From Candidatus Microsaccharimonas sossegonensis (GTDB lineage: Bacteria; Patescibacteriota; Saccharimonadia; Saccharimonadales; Saccharimonadaceae), in NCBI GenBank assembly GCA_004100325.1, contig SCKX01000001.1, forward strand, positions 417,453-481,452: a stretch of 64,000 bases of DNA, read 5' to 3'. Shown in pieces: positions 43,446 through 52,097 of the stretch. The notes below the pieces were generated by a model. The model searched no databases. It saw only the letters and a program-made list of their open reading frames with translations, and was not told the DNA's origin. Within the stretch, counting starts at the first letter, position 1. Each line of letters begins with the position of its first letter. The position numbers and the translations under genes are program-made.

Positions 43446-44723
43446 ATGAAAATTGCTATCGCTGGCTATGGGGTGGAAGGTGAAGCGAACTATCGATACT
43501 ATTCGAAAGATCCGTCAAACGATATTACTATTTTTGATCATAACCCAGATTTCGTCGGACCAGAAGGTGTCCGAACCATTGTTGGCCCCGATGCATTTGA
43601 GGCTTTAACTGATTACGATCTTGTACTGCGATCCCCATCAATCGCACCCTACAGTTTGCATACGCATGGTAAGATTTGGTCGGGCACGAATGAGTTTTTT
43701 GCAACATGTCCTGCTCATATCATCGGTGTGACTGGTTCAAAAGGCAAAGGGACTACTGCAAGCTTGATCGCCTCTGTGTTAAAAACAGCCGGACGAAACG
43801 TATGGCTGGTCGGGAATATCGGTGTCCCAGCCTTAGACGTTCTGAATCAGATTCACCCTAATGATATTGTTGTGTACGAGTTATCAAGTTTTCAGCTATG
43901 GGACCTAGAAGGCGCTCCCAAGACTGCAGTGGTGTTATGTATCGAAAGGGAACACCTTGATGTTCATAAAGATATGGCGGAATACGTTGCCGCAAAGGGC
44001 AATATCACCAGATTTCAAACTTCAGATGATCTATTGATTTATAATGACGAAAATGAATATTCTCGTTCCATCGCCGAGGACTCGCAGGCACAAAAGGTAG
44101 GCTACCCGAGTGAATTAACGACCCACGTACGTGATGGGCACTTCTATAATGGTGAACAAAAATTGTGTTCAACCAAGGTTTTGCAGATTAAAGGTCCGCA
44201 TAATATCTCTAATGCGATTGCAGCTATTGATGCTGTGTGGCAGTATACGCAGGATCCAGCGGTTATCGAAAAAGGACTCCACGATTTTACAGGCCTTCCG
44301 CACCGCCTGGCATTTGTCCGTACGGTAGATGGCGTTGACTACTACGATGATAGTATTGCAACCACGCCGGCCTCGGCAATTGCGGCGCTCCGAGCGTTTG
44401 ATACACCAAAAGTGATTATCTTGGGCGGTTCATCAAAAGGTTCTGATTTTACCGAACTGGCAGACGAGCTAATAAAACACAACGTCTATGCGCTACTCAT
44501 TGGAGACGAAGCCGAAAAAATTGCGGAAGCGGCGACATCAGCTGGTTTTCATCACTATGAAATCATTGAGGCGCCAACTATGGAGAAAGTAGTGGCCCGG
44601 GCACGCCAACTCGCAAAACAGCACTCAGTTGTTTTACTTAGTCCAGCCAGTGCAAGTTTTGGACTTTTTAAGAATTACGTTGACCGCGGCGAACAATTTA
44701 TTGCTGCCGTCAACCAGCTTTAA
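43446..44723 (+). CDS. murD: UDP-N-acetylmuramoylalanine-D-glutamate ligase
   Basis: A Mur ligase of 425 residues adding D-Glu to UDP-MurNAc-Ala in peptidoglycan synthesis. The N-terminal Rossmann domain starts MKIAIAGYGVEGEANYRYY, the ATP loop is GVTGSKGKGTTASLIASVL, VYELSSFQLWDL is the central-domain metal-binding region, and the C-terminal domain has GLPHRLAFVRTVDGVDYYDDSIATTP, a MurD hallmark. It follows the M16 peptidase by 10 nt and is likely coexpressed. Confidence 0.93.
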   Translation: MKIAIAGYGVEGEANYRYYSKDPSNDITIFDHNPDFVGPEGVRTIVGPDAFEALTDYDLVLRSPSIAPYSLHTHGKIWSGTNEFFATCPAHIIGVTGSKGKGTTASLIASVLKTAGRNVWLVGNIGVPALDVLNQIHPNDIVVYELSSFQLWDLEGAPKTAVVLCIEREHLDVHKDMAEYVAAKGNITRFQTSDDLLIYNDENEYSRSIAEDSQAQKVGYPSELTTHVRDGHFYNGEQKLCSTKVLQIKGPHNISNAIAAIDAVWQYTQDPAVIEKGLHDFTGLPHRLAFVRTVDGVDYYDDSIATTPASAIAALRAFDTPKVIILGGSSKGSDFTELADELIKHNVYALLIGDEAEKIAEAATSAGFHHYEIIEAPTMEKVVARARQLAKQHSVVLLSPASASFGLFKNYVDRGEQFIAAVNQL

Positions 44724-44733
44724 ACCTTTCCTG

Positions 44734-44739
44734 TATAAT
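44734..44739 (+). promoter_or_regulatory. prfB -10 element
   Basis: TATAAT 8 nt before the prfB ATG, with TG adjoining; predicted leaderless. Confidence 0.55.
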
Positions 44740-44747
44740 AAAAGCCA

Positions 44748-45830
44748 ATGCAACCTCTTATAAAAAGACTAAAAGAATTGGAAACGCAAGTCAATGCCGC
44801 ATTGACACGCTTGAATATTGAGGCCAAAAAGGCGGTTATCGCGACACTTGAAGGTCAGCTTGCTGCACCCGAAGTGTGGCACAATCCATCACATGCGCAG
44901 GACTTAAGTAAACAGCTTGCTGCCGCAACGTCGGTCGTTCACCCCTGGATAACACTGAAAACTCAGACGAGTGACTTATTAGAATTGATGGATCTCGATG
45001 ATGACAGTCTGCTCGCTGAATTCGAGGGTCAGATTATTGCGCTTGAAAAAGAGTTTGCCTCACTCCGAAAAGACCTTTTGTTCGACGGTGAGTATGACGA
45101 TCATAATGCCATTGTGCGGCTTAGTGCCGGTGCCGGCGGCACTGACGCTCAAGATTGGACAGAGATGTTAGAGCGTATGTACCTCCGCTGGTCAGAAAAA
45201 TCTGGCATGTTGGCGACAACGATAGAACGTGCTTCCGGTGAAGAAGCGGGTGTGAAATCAGTTGTTATAGATGTCACGGGACCGTTTGCATACGGAAAAT
45301 TAAGAAGTGAAAACGGCGTTCACCGCTTGGTTCGTCTGAGTCCTTTTAATAGCGATAACCTTCGCCAAACCAGTTTTGCACTGGTCGAAGTGTTACCTAA
45401 AATTGATACACCCGATGAAGTGAAAATCGATGATAAAGATTTGAAGATCGACGTCTACCGCGCTGGCGGACACGGCGGTCAATCCGTCAATACGACCGAT
45501 AGCGCAGTTCGAGTGACACATATTCCGACCGGCCTCGTCGTGGCAATTCAAAATGAACGTTCGCAGCTCCAAAATCGTGAAACGGCAATGAAGATCCTTC
45601 GTTCAAAACTTGCCAAGATGCAGCTAGACCAACACTCCAGTTCGATTTCTGAATTGCAAGCAGGAGAGTCAGCCAATTGGGGAAGTCAAATTCGAAACTA
45701 CGTGCTGCATCCCTATACACTCATCAAAGATACGCGTACGAAATATGAAACAAATAATGTGCAGGGGGTGCTTGATGGTGACTTGGATGCATTTATGACA
45801 GCTTTTTTGGAAGCTCCCGAAACAATATAA
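44748..45830 (+). CDS. prfB: Peptide chain release factor 2
   Basis: Terminates at UAA and UGA. The RF2-specific SPF tripeptide (residues 198-200) is in RLVRLSPFNSDNLRQTSFA, and GGQ (243-245) is in [20 protein letters not shown]. The length of 360 residues is full. The gene has no internal programmed frameshift: the frame is continuous and no in-frame early TGA is seen. An active RF2 supports UGA being a stop codon in this organism. ftsE follows after 99 nt with its own promoter. Confidence 0.96.
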   Translation: MQPLIKRLKELETQVNAALTRLNIEAKKAVIATLEGQLAAPEVWHNPSHAQDLSKQLAAATSVVHPWITLKTQTSDLLELMDLDDDSLLAEFEGQIIALEKEFASLRKDLLFDGEYDDHNAIVRLSAGAGGTDAQDWTEMLERMYLRWSEKSGMLATTIERASGEEAGVKSVVIDVTGPFAYGKLRSENGVHRLVRLSPFNSDNLRQTSFALVEVLPKIDTPDEVKIDDKDLKIDVYRAGGHGGQSVNTTDSAVRVTHIPTGLVVAIQNERSQLQNRETAMKILRSKLAKMQLDQHSSSISELQAGESANWGSQIRNYVLHPYTLIKDTRTKYETNNVQGVLDGDLDAFMTAFLEAPETI

Positions 45831-45913
45831 GATTATTCGAGACGATTGATACCACACCTATAACACCCCGCTCACACACCTCGAAAATAAGGCTGGTACT
45901 TTTATGTTTATGC

Positions 45914-45919
45914 TATACT
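45914..45919 (+). promoter_or_regulatory. ftsE -10 element
   Basis: TATACT preceded by TGC, 10 nt before the ftsE ATG. Confidence 0.5.
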
Positions 45920-45929
45920 AAATACAGAA

Positions 45930-46628
45930 ATGATTCTGTTAGATAGGGTAACAAAAACATACGGTAAAGACACAGCTCCGGCACTCAGTCGGCTGAGTCT
46001 GTTTATTGAACCCCGTGAATTTGTCATTATTGTCGGGACGTCTGGTGCCGGCAAATCGACGCTTTTAAAACTTCTGACGAGAGAAGAAAAGCCAACCAGC
46101 GGTAAAATCGTCGTTGGGGGCATTGATTACGATACCCTGAAAGACAGCCAGATTCCGATGCTTCGTCGCAAAATTGGCGTCGTCTTCCAAGACTTTAAAT
46201 TACTGCCGCAACGAACGGTCTTTGAAAACATTGCTTTTGCGCTAGAAATTGCTGGCATGACGTCGCGCGAAATTAAAAATACCGTTCCGAAGGTGATCGA
46301 TTTGGTTGGGTTGAATGGTAAAGAGAAACAATTTCCCCATCAGCTTTCAGGTGGTGAGCGCCAGCGCGTTGCAATTGCTCGAGCGGTTGTTCGCCAGCCG
46401 AAGATTTTGGTTGCTGATGAGCCAACTGGAAACCTCGACCCAAAACACAGCTGGGACATTGTCCGGTTGCTTGAAAAGATTAATAAGTATGGCACGACAG
46501 TCCTTCTTACGACGCACAACGTGGACATCGTCAATAAGCTCAAACGGCGGGTCATTACGATCGACGGCGGTAAAATCACTAGTGACCAAGCAGAGGGAAG
46601 TTATCGCCAAGGTACAGCAGAGAAATAA
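45930..46628 (+). CDS. ftsE: Cell division ATP-binding protein FtsE
   Basis: A 232-residue ABC ATPase: Walker A GTSGAGKST, Q-loop VVFQDFKLLPQRTV (typical FtsE), signature LSGGERQRVAIARAV, Walker B ILVADEPTGNLDP. With FtsX it transmits ATP hydrolysis across the membrane to switch on a peptidoglycan hydrolase at the division site. ftsX follows after 23 nt and the likely hydrolase after that. Confidence 0.95.
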   Translation: MILLDRVTKTYGKDTAPALSRLSLFIEPREFVIIVGTSGAGKSTLLKLLTREEKPTSGKIVVGGIDYDTLKDSQIPMLRRKIGVVFQDFKLLPQRTVFENIAFALEIAGMTSREIKNTVPKVIDLVGLNGKEKQFPHQLSGGERQRVAIARAVVRQPKILVADEPTGNLDPKHSWDIVRLLEKINKYGTTVLLTTHNVDIVNKLKRRVITIDGGKITSDQAEGSYRQGTAEK

Positions 46629-46651
46629 AAAGGAAACATAGGGCGAATATT

Positions 46652-47635
46652 ATGGCTAAGGGAAAAAAGAAACTCGATTCAAAAACGTACGCAAAGCAAA
46701 AGCGGCACCACCGACAGTGGACGACTTTTATTCGTATGATTCGCTACGGCGTTAATAATTTTAGTCGTAACGCATGGTTGACTATTGCTGCTACCGCGGT
46801 GATGACGATTACTTTGTTTGTCATTTTTACCAGTGTCGTTTCACGTAACGTCTTGACTGATACACTCACTAGCCTTCGAGACAATGTCAGCATGTCCATT
46901 TATATGAAAACTGACGCGACTGAGGTAGACGTCAATCAAGTCGCTAGCGACCTCAGAAAAGAGTCGAGTGTGCTTGCCGTAAACGTTACGTCACCAGAGC
47001 AAGCCCGCACCCAATATGCTCAGTCCATCAAAAACGACGCCCAGTCACTTACAATCCTAAAAGAAGCTACCAACAAATTCCCTTGGACGCTCAGTATAAA
47101 AGTTCGGGATATAAATAATACCACCCAGCTTGCCAACTTTGTCAAAACAAACAAAACCTATCTTGCGAATCAAGACCCGCAGCGTCAGCCTTCATTTGCT
47201 GGTCCTCGCCGAGCTGCCATCGAGAATATCGGCAATGCGGCTACCTTTGCGCAGAATGTGGGGATCATTATCAGCGCCGTGTTTGTGGTGGTATCGACGC
47301 TGATTATCTTTAATACCATTCGTATGGCTATCTTTAATCGACGCGAAGAAATTCAGATGATGAAGCTGATTGGAGCGGAACGTGCCTTTATCCGCGGACC
47401 ATTTGTGGTTGAGGCAATAGTGTATGGCTTCTTTGCCGCTCTGTTTGCCACTGCACTTGGTGGCGGGATTCTGATTTTGGCTGCGCCTGGCTTACAACAA
47501 TACTTTACGATCCAGCCAACCATCGACACGCTGACGTTTTATGCTGGATTCGTGTTGCTAGCTATGATCCTCATCGGTGCATTTATCGGCATAATTTCAT
47601 CACTTATGGCAACGCGTCGATATTTAAAGCTTTAA
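46652..47635 (+). CDS. ftsX: Cell division protein FtsX
   Basis: A 327-residue membrane protein with four transmembrane helices (TIAATAVMTITLFVIFTSVV, then three after an extracellular domain of about 130 residues). The conserved coupling segment RREEIQMMKLIGAERAFIRGPFVVEA is present. The extracellular loop recruits and activates a hydrolase; the CHAP protein encoded next is the obvious partner. It starts ATG with GGAAACATAGGG upstream. Confidence 0.95.
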   Translation: MAKGKKKLDSKTYAKQKRHHRQWTTFIRMIRYGVNNFSRNAWLTIAATAVMTITLFVIFTSVVSRNVLTDTLTSLRDNVSMSIYMKTDATEVDVNQVASDLRKESSVLAVNVTSPEQARTQYAQSIKNDAQSLTILKEATNKFPWTLSIKVRDINNTTQLANFVKTNKTYLANQDPQRQPSFAGPRRAAIENIGNAATFAQNVGIIISAVFVVVSTLIIFNTIRMAIFNRREEIQMMKLIGAERAFIRGPFVVEAIVYGFFAALFATALGGGILILAAPGLQQYFTIQPTIDTLTFYAGFVLLAMILIGAFIGIISSLMATRRYLKL

Positions 47636-47652
47636 AAAAGAGCGAAAGGGAA

Positions 47653-47681
47653 TTGACTAAGTATTTTGCTTATGCTACGAT
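47653..47681 (+). promoter_or_regulatory. Promoter of the CHAP hydrolase gene
   Basis: TTGACT (47653-47658), a 17-nt spacer ending TGC, and TACGAT (47676-47681). The ORF track's TTG start codon is this -35 box; the real ATG at 47692 is 10 nt past the -10. Confidence 0.75.
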
Positions 47682-47691
47682 AATAACAGAT

Positions 47692-48864
47692 ATGAAACTG
47701 AATTCCACCACACCAGTCTCACGCTCTCGCATTGCCAGAATTGTAGTATTTATTACTATTTCAGCCCTCATGATTATTGGCTTGGTGCCAATTTCTAGGC
47801 CGGCGGCTGCTGATCAGTTTGATGAAAAAATAAATGCCCTCACTCAAGACATGGCAAGGTATCAGGCACAAGCCGATCAATTAAACGCCCAGGCTGATAC
47901 GCTGCAAAATGCTCTTGCCCAACTTGCAAACGACAAAAATGCGCTGCAAACCCAGATTAACTTAAATCAAGCTCAGTCTGACAAGCTGGTTGTTCAGATT
48001 GCTGACACCCAAACGCAGATTACTGCCAATCAAGACGCGCTGGGTAAAACAATCGCCGATCTTTACATTGATGACGGCACAACGCCAATTGAACTGTTGG
48101 CGAGCAGTACTAATATCGGTGACTTTTTGAACAAACAAGAATATCGAAGCTCTGTAAAAACGCAGCTTAACGATACGATTAAAAAAGTGAAGACGCTTAA
48201 GAGCCAGCTTGATACACAAAAAGCTGACCTCGATAAAGTCCTTGCTCAGCAAACCGCTGCCCGCGATGATCTTGCGACAAAAGAAAGCCAGCAGGCAACG
48301 CTGCTCGCCAAAACACAAAATGATGAAGCCAATTACCAGACTTTGATTAAAAACAGCGCAGCCGAAATCGCCTCAGCAAAAGCTCTGCAAGCTGCAATTC
48401 GTGCACGTTCAAACGCGACTGGTGGGTACTCTCTCGTTGATGCGGGGTCACTCCCGGGATACCCATGGAATAGTGCAAACTGTCCTATGTTGGGCTACCT
48501 CTCAACCGGTGGTACTAATGGTAACGGCAGCGACGGCCGTGGCTACGGATGTCGCCAATGTGTCAGCTACGTTGCTTACCGTATTGCGCAGGTAACCGGT
48601 GTGTATTACACCGACCTTGGTGACGGTGGTCAAACAGCACAGAACCTTGTTGATAAACACGGTTGGAAAAACCTTGGCAACAAGCCACAACCTGGCTCGG
48701 TCGGCTCACTATGGGGAAGTCCAGGACACGCTGCATATGTTGAAGCAGTCGATGGTAACTATGTTATCGTGACACAGTACAACTACAACTACGGAAGTGG
48801 TTACGGTATGTATAGCAAGATGCGTTTGTCAGCAAGCTTCTTCAACCAATACGCAATGCCATAA
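47692..48864 (+). CDS. Secreted coiled-coil peptidoglycan hydrolase with CHAP domain (PcsB-like)
   Basis: A 390-residue protein. The N-terminus has a signal sequence (IARIVVFITISALMIIGLVPIS followed by RPAAADQ). A long coiled coil covers about residues 45-235 (ALTQDMARYQAQADQLNAQA and later ANYQTLIKNSAAEIASAKAL). The C-terminal CHAP domain carries the catalytic Cys in GYGCRQCVSYVAYRI and the His in GSPGHAAYVEAV. Coiled coil plus CHAP directly after ftsEX is the layout of PcsB, which FtsEX activates to split the septum. Confidence 0.9.
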   Translation: MKLNSTTPVSRSRIARIVVFITISALMIIGLVPISRPAAADQFDEKINALTQDMARYQAQADQLNAQADTLQNALAQLANDKNALQTQINLNQAQSDKLVVQIADTQTQITANQDALGKTIADLYIDDGTTPIELLASSTNIGDFLNKQEYRSSVKTQLNDTIKKVKTLKSQLDTQKADLDKVLAQQTAARDDLATKESQQATLLAKTQNDEANYQTLIKNSAAEIASAKALQAAIRARSNATGGYSLVDAGSLPGYPWNSANCPMLGYLSTGGTNGNGSDGRGYGCRQCVSYVAYRIAQVTGVYYTDLGDGGQTAQNLVDKHGWKNLGNKPQPGSVGSLWGSPGHAAYVEAVDGNYVIVTQYNYNYGSGYGMYSKMRLSASFFNQYAMP

Positions 48865-48896
48865 GCCGGCAATCATATCATTCCGTGCAAGCTATG

Positions 48897-49071
48897 AGCA
48901 ATCAGCTGTGTGTGCTGACTGATCTGTGAGGCACCCAAATAACATAACGGGCAGCTTTATTGCTATCCGAGTATGTCTGAAACGTAGTTGAGTTACGCAG
49001 GATACAAAAAACTGGCAGTTATGTTATATTGCGGTGCCGAGTTGATCAGTCAGCACACACAGCTGATTGCT
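48897..49071. repeat. Long inverted-repeat element between the CHAP and S41 genes (element 4)
   Basis: A perfect 28-bp inverted repeat (48897-48924 with 49044-49071; arm starts AGCAATCAGCTGTGTGTG). Nested inside are GGCACC/GGTGCC (48930 with 49033), TAACATAAC/GTTATGTTA (48940-48948 with 49018-49026), TATCC/GGATA and CGTA/TACG. The whole gap of about 390 bases between the genes (48865-49255) holds this element and the S41 promoter region; no other gene is seen there. Confidence 0.88.
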
Positions 49072-49163
49072 TGTACTGCCTTGTGTGATATGTGAGATGG
49101 GAGTGACGATCTGTCCGATCACAAACAACAACCAATGAAATTTTTTAAACAAACCATAACTTT

Positions 49164-49196
49164 TATAGCGTACTATGGTGGCAGGTACGCTATAAT
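49164..49196 (+). promoter_or_regulatory. Palindromic operator overlapping the S41 protease promoter
   Basis: TATAGCGTAC (49164-49173) and GTACGCTATA (49185-49194) are a perfect 10-bp inverted repeat with an 11-bp spacer. The right half-site runs into the -10 TATAAT (49191-49196). Half-site spacing of two helical turns suits a dimeric repressor. Confidence 0.65.
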
Positions 49197-49255
49197 GATA
49201 TCAAGCAATATCTCACGAAAATACTGAAGGAAGCAATAAGGGAGTTACATTACAC

Positions 49256-50488
49256 ATGTCCAAGCATTCAATACTACTACAGCGTGTCCGACGGGTGAGA
49301 GGTACAAACGACCAACGCATTCCAGGCGCAATTGTCGCTATCGGACTTATTTTTATTCTAGGGCTGGGCTATATTGCCGGTACGTTTAATAATCAAATTG
49401 TCGCAACTGTTGCACCTTTGTTTGGCGCCAAAGTCTATACTGGCAGCCTTGATACTACCAGTATACAAGCAACGTATAGGGCGTTGAAAGCGAACTACGA
49501 CGGCACCATTGACGACAAAGCACTGATTGAAGCGGCAAATAAAGGTATGGTGAGCTCGCTGGGTGATCCGTATACCTTATATTTTAATGCCCAAGAAGCG
49601 GCAAACTTTAATAATGACTTAACTGGTACGATTGGTGGTGGTATTGGTGTTGAGCTGAACCTTCGCAATAACCAGGTCGTTGTGGTGCGCGTGCTAGCTC
49701 ACAATCCCGCTGAAAAAGCCGGTATTGCAGTAGGTGATGTTCTGACAAAGATTAATGATACGGCGGTCGCTGTTGGTGATTCACTCGACACGACCGTCAG
49801 TAAGATTCGTGGTGATGCTGGTACAACTGTCAAGATTACTGTACTGCGCGGCACGGTGACAAAAGACTTTACGATTACCCGGGCGCAGGTGACCAACCCG
49901 AGTGTCTATAGCACCGTTTCCGGAGGCATTGGCATCATGACGATCACGCGCTTTGATGATCAGACGGGACAGCTTGCTCGTTCGTCCGCACAAAGCTTTA
50001 AAAGCCAAAATGTCAGAGCAGTCATTCTTGATCTTCGCGGTAATGGTGGGGGCTACTTAACCGCCGCACAGGATGTCGTTGGACTTTGGGAAAGCGGCAA
50101 GACGGTAGTTACCGAAAAGACAAACGGCAAGGTCGTCGATCAGCTGACATCAGGTACGGACGCCATTCTTAAGGGGCTGCCAACGGTAGTATTGGTGAAT
50201 ACTAGTAGTGCGAGCGCCAGTGAAATTGCCGCCGGTGCCTTGCAGGACTATGGTACGGCGAAGCTGGTCGGTGAGAAAACATTCGGTAAAGGCAGTGTAC
50301 AGAAGCTTATTGGACTTCCTGACGGAGCGCAGCTAAAAGTAACAATTGCAAATTGGTACACGCCAAATGGTAAGAACATCAATAAAGAGGGAATTACTCC
50401 GGATAAGATTGTTCCACTTACGACTGAAGACAGTAACGCTGGACGTGATCCACAACTTGATGCGGCAAAAGCGTTACTCGCGCCGTAG
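49256..50488 (+). CDS. S41-family carboxy-terminal processing protease
   Basis: A 410-residue CtpA/Prc-like serine protease. It has an N-terminal transmembrane helix (AIVAIGLIFILGLGYIAGTF), a PDZ domain (IGGGIGVELNLRNNQVVVVRVLAHNPAEKAGI) and the protease core with VILDLRGNGGGYLTAA. The catalytic Ser lies in NTSSASASEIAAGALQDYG and the catalytic Lys in GEKTFGKGSVQ. It would act outside the membrane on exported proteins or hydrolases. The leader of about 50 nt carries AAGGGAG near the ATG. It is probably controlled by the palindrome over its promoter. Confidence 0.94.
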   Translation: MSKHSILLQRVRRVRGTNDQRIPGAIVAIGLIFILGLGYIAGTFNNQIVATVAPLFGAKVYTGSLDTTSIQATYRALKANYDGTIDDKALIEAANKGMVSSLGDPYTLYFNAQEAANFNNDLTGTIGGGIGVELNLRNNQVVVVRVLAHNPAEKAGIAVGDVLTKINDTAVAVGDSLDTTVSKIRGDAGTTVKITVLRGTVTKDFTITRAQVTNPSVYSTVSGGIGIMTITRFDDQTGQLARSSAQSFKSQNVRAVILDLRGNGGGYLTAAQDVVGLWESGKTVVTEKTNGKVVDQLTSGTDAILKGLPTVVLVNTSSASASEIAAGALQDYGTAKLVGEKTFGKGSVQKLIGLPDGAQLKVTIANWYTPNGKNINKEGITPDKIVPLTTEDSNAGRDPQLDAAKALLAP

Positions 50489-50499
50489 CGACAGGCGAC

Positions 50500-50536
50500 A
50501 AAAAAAGCAGCACTAACGGCGCTTGTGCTTTTCTTC
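50500..50536 (+). terminator. Probable intrinsic terminator after the S41 protease gene
   Basis: AAAAGCA (50503-50509) pairs with TGCTTTT (50526-50532) with partial inner pairing, followed by CTTCT. Confidence 0.5.
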
Positions 50537-50561
50537 TGCCCTGTAGTACAATTGAAGCAAT

Positions 50562-50963
50562 ATGGATACGAAGAAAAAAATTCTCCTGGTAGAAGACGAT
50601 GAAGCGTTGGCATCGGTCTATAAATCTCGACTTAATCTTGAAGGTTTTGACACCAGGGGTGTCTTTAACGGTGAAGATGCCTTGTCGGCGGCTATGGACT
50701 TTAAGCCTGACCTCATCCTTCTTGATGCGATGATGCCAAAAATCAGTGGCTTTGATGTCCTAGATATCCTCCGTAACACTCCTGAAACGGCCAAGATTCG
50801 CGTTATTATGCTGACCGCACTCAGCCAGCCAAAAGATAAAGAACGCGCCGAAGCCCTTGGTGTGAACGATTACCTCGTAAAGTCACAAGTGGTGATTGGT
50901 GACGTGATTGAACGTGTGAAGTTCCACCTGGGTATGCTGGCCGAAAAGCCATTAGAGCGCTAA
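50562..50963 (+). CDS. Single-domain response regulator
   Basis: A 133-residue receiver domain without an output domain: ILLVEDDEAL, the phosphorylation site Asp55 in DLILLDAMMP, Thr in VIMLTALSQ and Lys in VNDYLVKSQ. It has no neighbouring kinase, but the downstream gene starts 2 nt after its stop and is probably cotranscribed. The ATG is 9 nt after TACAAT (50547-50552). It may act by protein contact or as part of a phosphorelay with the soluble kinase at 58955. Confidence 0.9.
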   Translation: MDTKKKILLVEDDEALASVYKSRLNLEGFDTRGVFNGEDALSAAMDFKPDLILLDAMMPKISGFDVLDILRNTPETAKIRVIMLTALSQPKDKERAEALGVNDYLVKSQVVIGDVIERVKFHLGMLAEKPLER

Positions 50964-50965
50964 CA

Positions 50966-52045
50966 ATGCCCGAACAGTTTACTACTGGCGCAAAGTTAGT
51001 CCGACGTAGTAGTGGAGCGATTGTTGAGATGCTCCCAACAGGTGAAAAGGATGAAAAAGGGCGCGAATATTACCAGGGCCTTGAAGAAGAAGAATTTGTT
51101 CAACTTGATGCTGCCGGTAACGAAGTGATTGTACGGGGCTTTCCCAAAAAGCCATTGGCTGAGAATTCAATTAGTCCTGAATACCAGGCACAGCTAGCAC
51201 GCGAGCGAGCTGAACAAGCTAGTCAGATCGACGAAAAAACGAAACCTCGTTCTCAACCATTCGAAGCTACTGCGGTCGAGAAAGAACCTTTAAGCGAAAC
51301 CGAAGAGGAGGTTGCAGAACTCGCAATCGAAGTCTCAACCGGAATTGAAGACCCATCTGAATTAGATGGTAATGCCCGTATGTTCGGTCCTGCTGAACTG
51401 CGTGCGATGCGTGAAGCTTCTCGGCGCTTGACTGGTCTGGAATCACCAAAAGTAAATCCAGATGACGCACTTTTGGACCCGAACATTCCCAATATCGTCG
51501 AAAAAGACACACGTCCCGATGTCTATACATACCTGAAAGACGCCTTACCAGTTGTGACACGCGGTGATACTGAAGCCAGCCGAAAATATTATGATAAGTT
51601 CGTTACGGAAGAGAATAAACAGGTGTCGCTCGACTTTTTGCAGGAGGCGGTGAAAGCTGATCGTGAAATTGCGAGGGTTCTTGATGAAGCGGGGCTGAAG
51701 CCAATAGACATGGCTGCTGTGGACGCCATTCGTGAGAACCCGGATGTGCGTTACGGCGTGGCAAAACGTTTGGTGCAAAAACTTGATATGCTTGTTGATC
51801 GCAACCCCGAAGATTTTGGTATCCGCATTGCACACGACAGTGCAGGCAACCTGAAGGTTGATCCACAAACCGGTAAAAGAATGAAAAGTCGCCTCTACGC
51901 CGTCGATATGGCGCTAAAGATGCTGGGCGGTGAGTTTAGTGAGCGGTATGAGTCCAACGACTTTGCGCGTGACAGTAATGACCGAGTTACCATTGGACAG
52001 CACCGCCACGCTGCTCGTGCGGTTATTATGAGTCGTTTCGCCTAA
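50966..52045 (+). CDS. Hypothetical cytosolic protein cotranscribed with a response regulator
   Basis: A 359-residue protein with no signal peptide or membrane helix. The N-terminal third is acidic and low-complexity (EKDEKGREYYQGLEEEEF, later ETEEEVAELAIEVS). The C-terminal two thirds look like an all-helical folded domain (PAELRAMREASRRLTGL to GQHRHAARAVIMSRF). No known family is recognised. It begins 2 nt after the response regulator stop, so it may be its effector or partner; this rests on position only. Confidence 0.7.
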   Translation: MPEQFTTGAKLVRRSSGAIVEMLPTGEKDEKGREYYQGLEEEEFVQLDAAGNEVIVRGFPKKPLAENSISPEYQAQLARERAEQASQIDEKTKPRSQPFEATAVEKEPLSETEEEVAELAIEVSTGIEDPSELDGNARMFGPAELRAMREASRRLTGLESPKVNPDDALLDPNIPNIVEKDTRPDVYTYLKDALPVVTRGDTEASRKYYDKFVTEENKQVSLDFLQEAVKADREIARVLDEAGLKPIDMAAVDAIRENPDVRYGVAKRLVQKLDMLVDRNPEDFGIRIAHDSAGNLKVDPQTGKRMKSRLYAVDMALKMLGGEFSERYESNDFARDSNDRVTIGQHRHAARAVIMSRFA

Positions 52046-52097
52046 AGGACTCATAATAGACCCCACATTAAGTAAGTTATTTTTTAAAAAGAGGTTA

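Noticed and set aside
44748-45830. Programmed frameshift in prfB
   Set aside because: The frame is continuous for all 360 codons.
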